Assembly: GCF_009363855.1 (NCBI RefSeq)
Contig: NZ_CP045423.1
Coordinates: forward strand, 372,001-436,000
From: Microvirga thermotolerans
GTDB lineage: Bacteria > Pseudomonadota > Alphaproteobacteria > Rhizobiales > Beijerinckiaceae
Direction of reading: 5' to 3'
DNA: 64,000 nucleotides
Shown one piece after another: positions 62,786 through 64,000 of the stretch. Position 1 is the stretch's first letter. Each line of letters begins with the position of its first letter. Below the pieces are notes generated by a model. The model did no database searches. It had not been told where the DNA came from and saw nothing but the letters and a program-made list of their open reading frames with translations. The position numbers were made by a program, and so were the translations under genes.

Positions 62786-63343
62786 ATGGGGGGAGCGATG
62801 GGATGCCGCGGGGTGGGGTTTCGTGGCTTCGCGAGCCGTGGCCCGGGCATGGCGCTGGCCGCCGCCCTGCTTCTCGCGGCGGCAGGCACGGGATCTCCCG
62901 CCGCGGCCCGCGAGCTGGTGCGCTTCGAGGGTTCCGCCGCCCCCGGGACGATCCTGATCCGGACCGGCGAGCGCAGGCTCTATTACGTGCGCGGCGACGG
63001 CACGGCCCTGCGCTATCCCGTGGCGGTCGGCAAGCCGGGCAAGCAGTGGTTCGGCGAGGCGCGCGTCGACGGGAAATACGTGAAGCCCGCCTGGTCGCCG
63101 CCGCTCGAGGTGAAGCGGGACAACCCGCGCCTGCCCTCCGTCATCCCCGGCGGCGCGCCCAACAATCCCATGGGCGCCCGCGCCCTGACCCTCGACCGGG
63201 ACGAATACGCCATCCACGGCACCAACCGCCCGTCCTCCATCGGAACCTATGCCTCCTACGGCTGCATCCGCATGCTCGACGAGGACATCGTCGACCTCTA
63301 CGACCGAGTCTCCGTCGGGACCCGGGTGATCGTGGAACGGTGA
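62786..63343 (+). CDS. L,D-transpeptidase (YkuD domain)
   Basis: A 185-residue periplasmic enzyme forming 3-3 peptidoglycan cross-links or attaching proteins to it. A signal-like segment (MALAAALLLAAAGTGSPAAA) precedes the YkuD domain, whose active site is AIHGTNRPSSIG ... SYGCIRMLDEDI (His, Gly, catalytic Cys, Arg). The ATG at 62786 has an excellent GGAGGAGGGGAG upstream. Convergent with the cyclopropane-synthase-like gene. Confidence 0.92.
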   Translation: MGGAMGCRGVGFRGFASRGPGMALAAALLLAAAGTGSPAAARELVRFEGSAAPGTILIRTGERRLYYVRGDGTALRYPVAVGKPGKQWFGEARVDGKYVKPAWSPPLEVKRDNPRLPSVIPGGAPNNPMGARALTLDRDEYAIHGTNRPSSIGTYASYGCIRMLDEDIVDLYDRVSVGTRVIVER

Positions 63344-63358
63344 GCGCCGCGGACCGGT

Positions 63359-64000
63359 TCAGCGGTAGAGGTCCGCCCGCGTCGGCGGCAGGCCGGCGGG
63401 ACCCCGGCTGCGCTTCGAGGCGAGCGTCTGGTTGACCCCGACCGCCCCGCGGGCGAAAGCGAGCGAGCAGCCGGCGAGATAGAGGAGCCACATGCGGGTC
63501 TTCTCCGGCCCCACCTCGGCCTCGGCCTCCCGGCGGCGGGCGTTCAGGTTCTCCCACCACAGGCGCGTGGTGCGCTGGTAATGCTCGCGCCAGCCTTCCA
63601 CGTCGTGCACCTCGAAGCCGAAGCGTTCGAGATTGGCGATCGACATGCCGAGATGGTCGAGCTCCCCGCCGGGAAAGATGTAGCGGGTCAGCGCCCGGTA
63701 TTCCGGCTTCAGCTTGCGGAAGGCGCGGTCGGTGCGCTTGGCGCGCCGGGCGATGCAGTGATGCAGGTAGAGCCCGCGCGGCCGCAGGAGCCGGTGCACG
63801 GCGCGGAAATACGCCGGGTGGTTGGCGATCCCCACATGCTCGAACATGCCGATGGAGGAGATCTTGTCGAACTCCCCCTCCATCTGGGTGAAGTCCTTCA
63901 CCACCACCTCGACCCGCTCCTGCAGGCCGAGCCGCGCGATCTTCTCCCGCGCCAGGGCCGCCTGCTCCTCCGCGAGCGTCACGCCGGTGGCCTTGACCCC
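63359..64000 (-). CDS. Cyclopropane-fatty-acyl-phospholipid synthase-type SAM methyltransferase (partial)
   Basis: The C-terminal 214 codons of a CFA-synthase-family enzyme; the 5' end lies outside the window. Visible motifs: GVTLAEEQAALAREK, FDKISSIGMFEHVGIANHPA, FRAVHRLLRPRGLYLHHCIA, and RYIFPGGELDHLGM. The SAM-binding glycine motif is beyond the edge. It methylenates double bonds of membrane phospholipid acyl chains or modifies related lipids. Confidence 0.9.
   Translation of the reverse strand, partial: GVKATGVTLAEEQAALAREKIARLGLQERVEVVVKDFTQMEGEFDKISSIGMFEHVGIANHPAYFRAVHRLLRPRGLYLHHCIARRAKRTDRAFRKLKPEYRALTRYIFPGGELDHLGMSIANLERFGFEVHDVEGWREHYQRTTRLWWENLNARRREAEAEVGPEKTRMWLLYLAGCSLAFARGAVGVNQTLASKRSRGPAGLPPTRADLYR

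Overview
The window is GC-rich chromosomal DNA from an alphaproteobacterium, most likely Hyphomicrobiales and probably close to Methylobacterium/Microvirga. Evidence: an AcpXL-type very-long-chain fatty acid cluster for lipid A, Hyphomicrobiales-typical families (DUF2794, IalB, DUF1223, DUF6356, a 1,600-residue NAD-glutamate dehydrogenase), and short intergenic repeats of a kind that recur in that order. The genus is an inference. There is no sign of a phage, insertion sequence, CRISPR array, plasmid or rRNA operon. One tRNA gene (Gly, GCC) is present.

Layout. 1-7,100: end of an unknown gene, dsbB with a tiny DUF5993 partner, leuD, an MltB-type transglycosylase, a LysE exporter, a metallophosphoesterase placed 3 bases before a Ser/Thr kinase-UspA fusion, then leuB. 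7,100-16,500: small secreted protein, sulfite oxidase-type molybdoenzyme, asd, beta carbonic anhydrase, a single reading frame joining DUF429 to a PLP-dependent threonine dehydratase, a CitE-like lyase, and a minus-strand group Trm112 / Lon substrate-binding / CnoX. 16,500-24,600: ProX-type editing protein, tRNA-Gly, DUF1028, chemotaxis receptor, Rsm22, MsbA-type ABC exporter, a secreted Cys-repeat protein and a tyrosine phosphatase.

24,900-33,650 is the most coherent system: acpXL, fabZXL, fabF2XL, fabF1XL, an SDR ketoreductase, adh2XL and lpxXL. Together they encode an acyl carrier protein, a condensing pair (one active ketosynthase, one lacking the nucleophile, like a ketosynthase/chain-length-factor pair), ketoreductase, dehydratase, a medium-chain reductase and the acyltransferase that loads the product on lipid A. 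Two divergent GT-B glycosyltransferases sit between adh2XL and lpxXL.

33,650-47,150: DUF1223, a lemA/TPM/TPM membrane operon, a second LysE exporter, rlmN, IalB-family protein, YkvA, an HSD10-like SDR, an Ldh-family dehydrogenase, pterin dehydratase, YeiH-type transporter, histidine phosphatase, ThpR and an aldo/keto reductase. 47,200-64,000: tesA divergent from ybbA-ybbP, a Bax-inhibitor-1 protein, MFS transporter, DUF2794, an alcohol dehydrogenase divergent from an HxlR regulator, NAD-glutamate dehydrogenase, an Atg22-like MFS protein, DUF6356, an L,D-transpeptidase, and a cyclopropane-fatty-acid-synthase-type methyltransferase cut by the window edge.

Most of the window is ordinary housekeeping. 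The items most worth a second look are the lipid A cluster with its inserted glycosyltransferases (one lacking a visible start codon), the DUF429-dehydratase and kinase-UspA fusions, two intergenic repeat families, a TPM protein whose N-terminus is encoded by repeat DNA, a 24-base palindrome beside the HxlR gene, and a possible structured RNA near 54,200-54,390.
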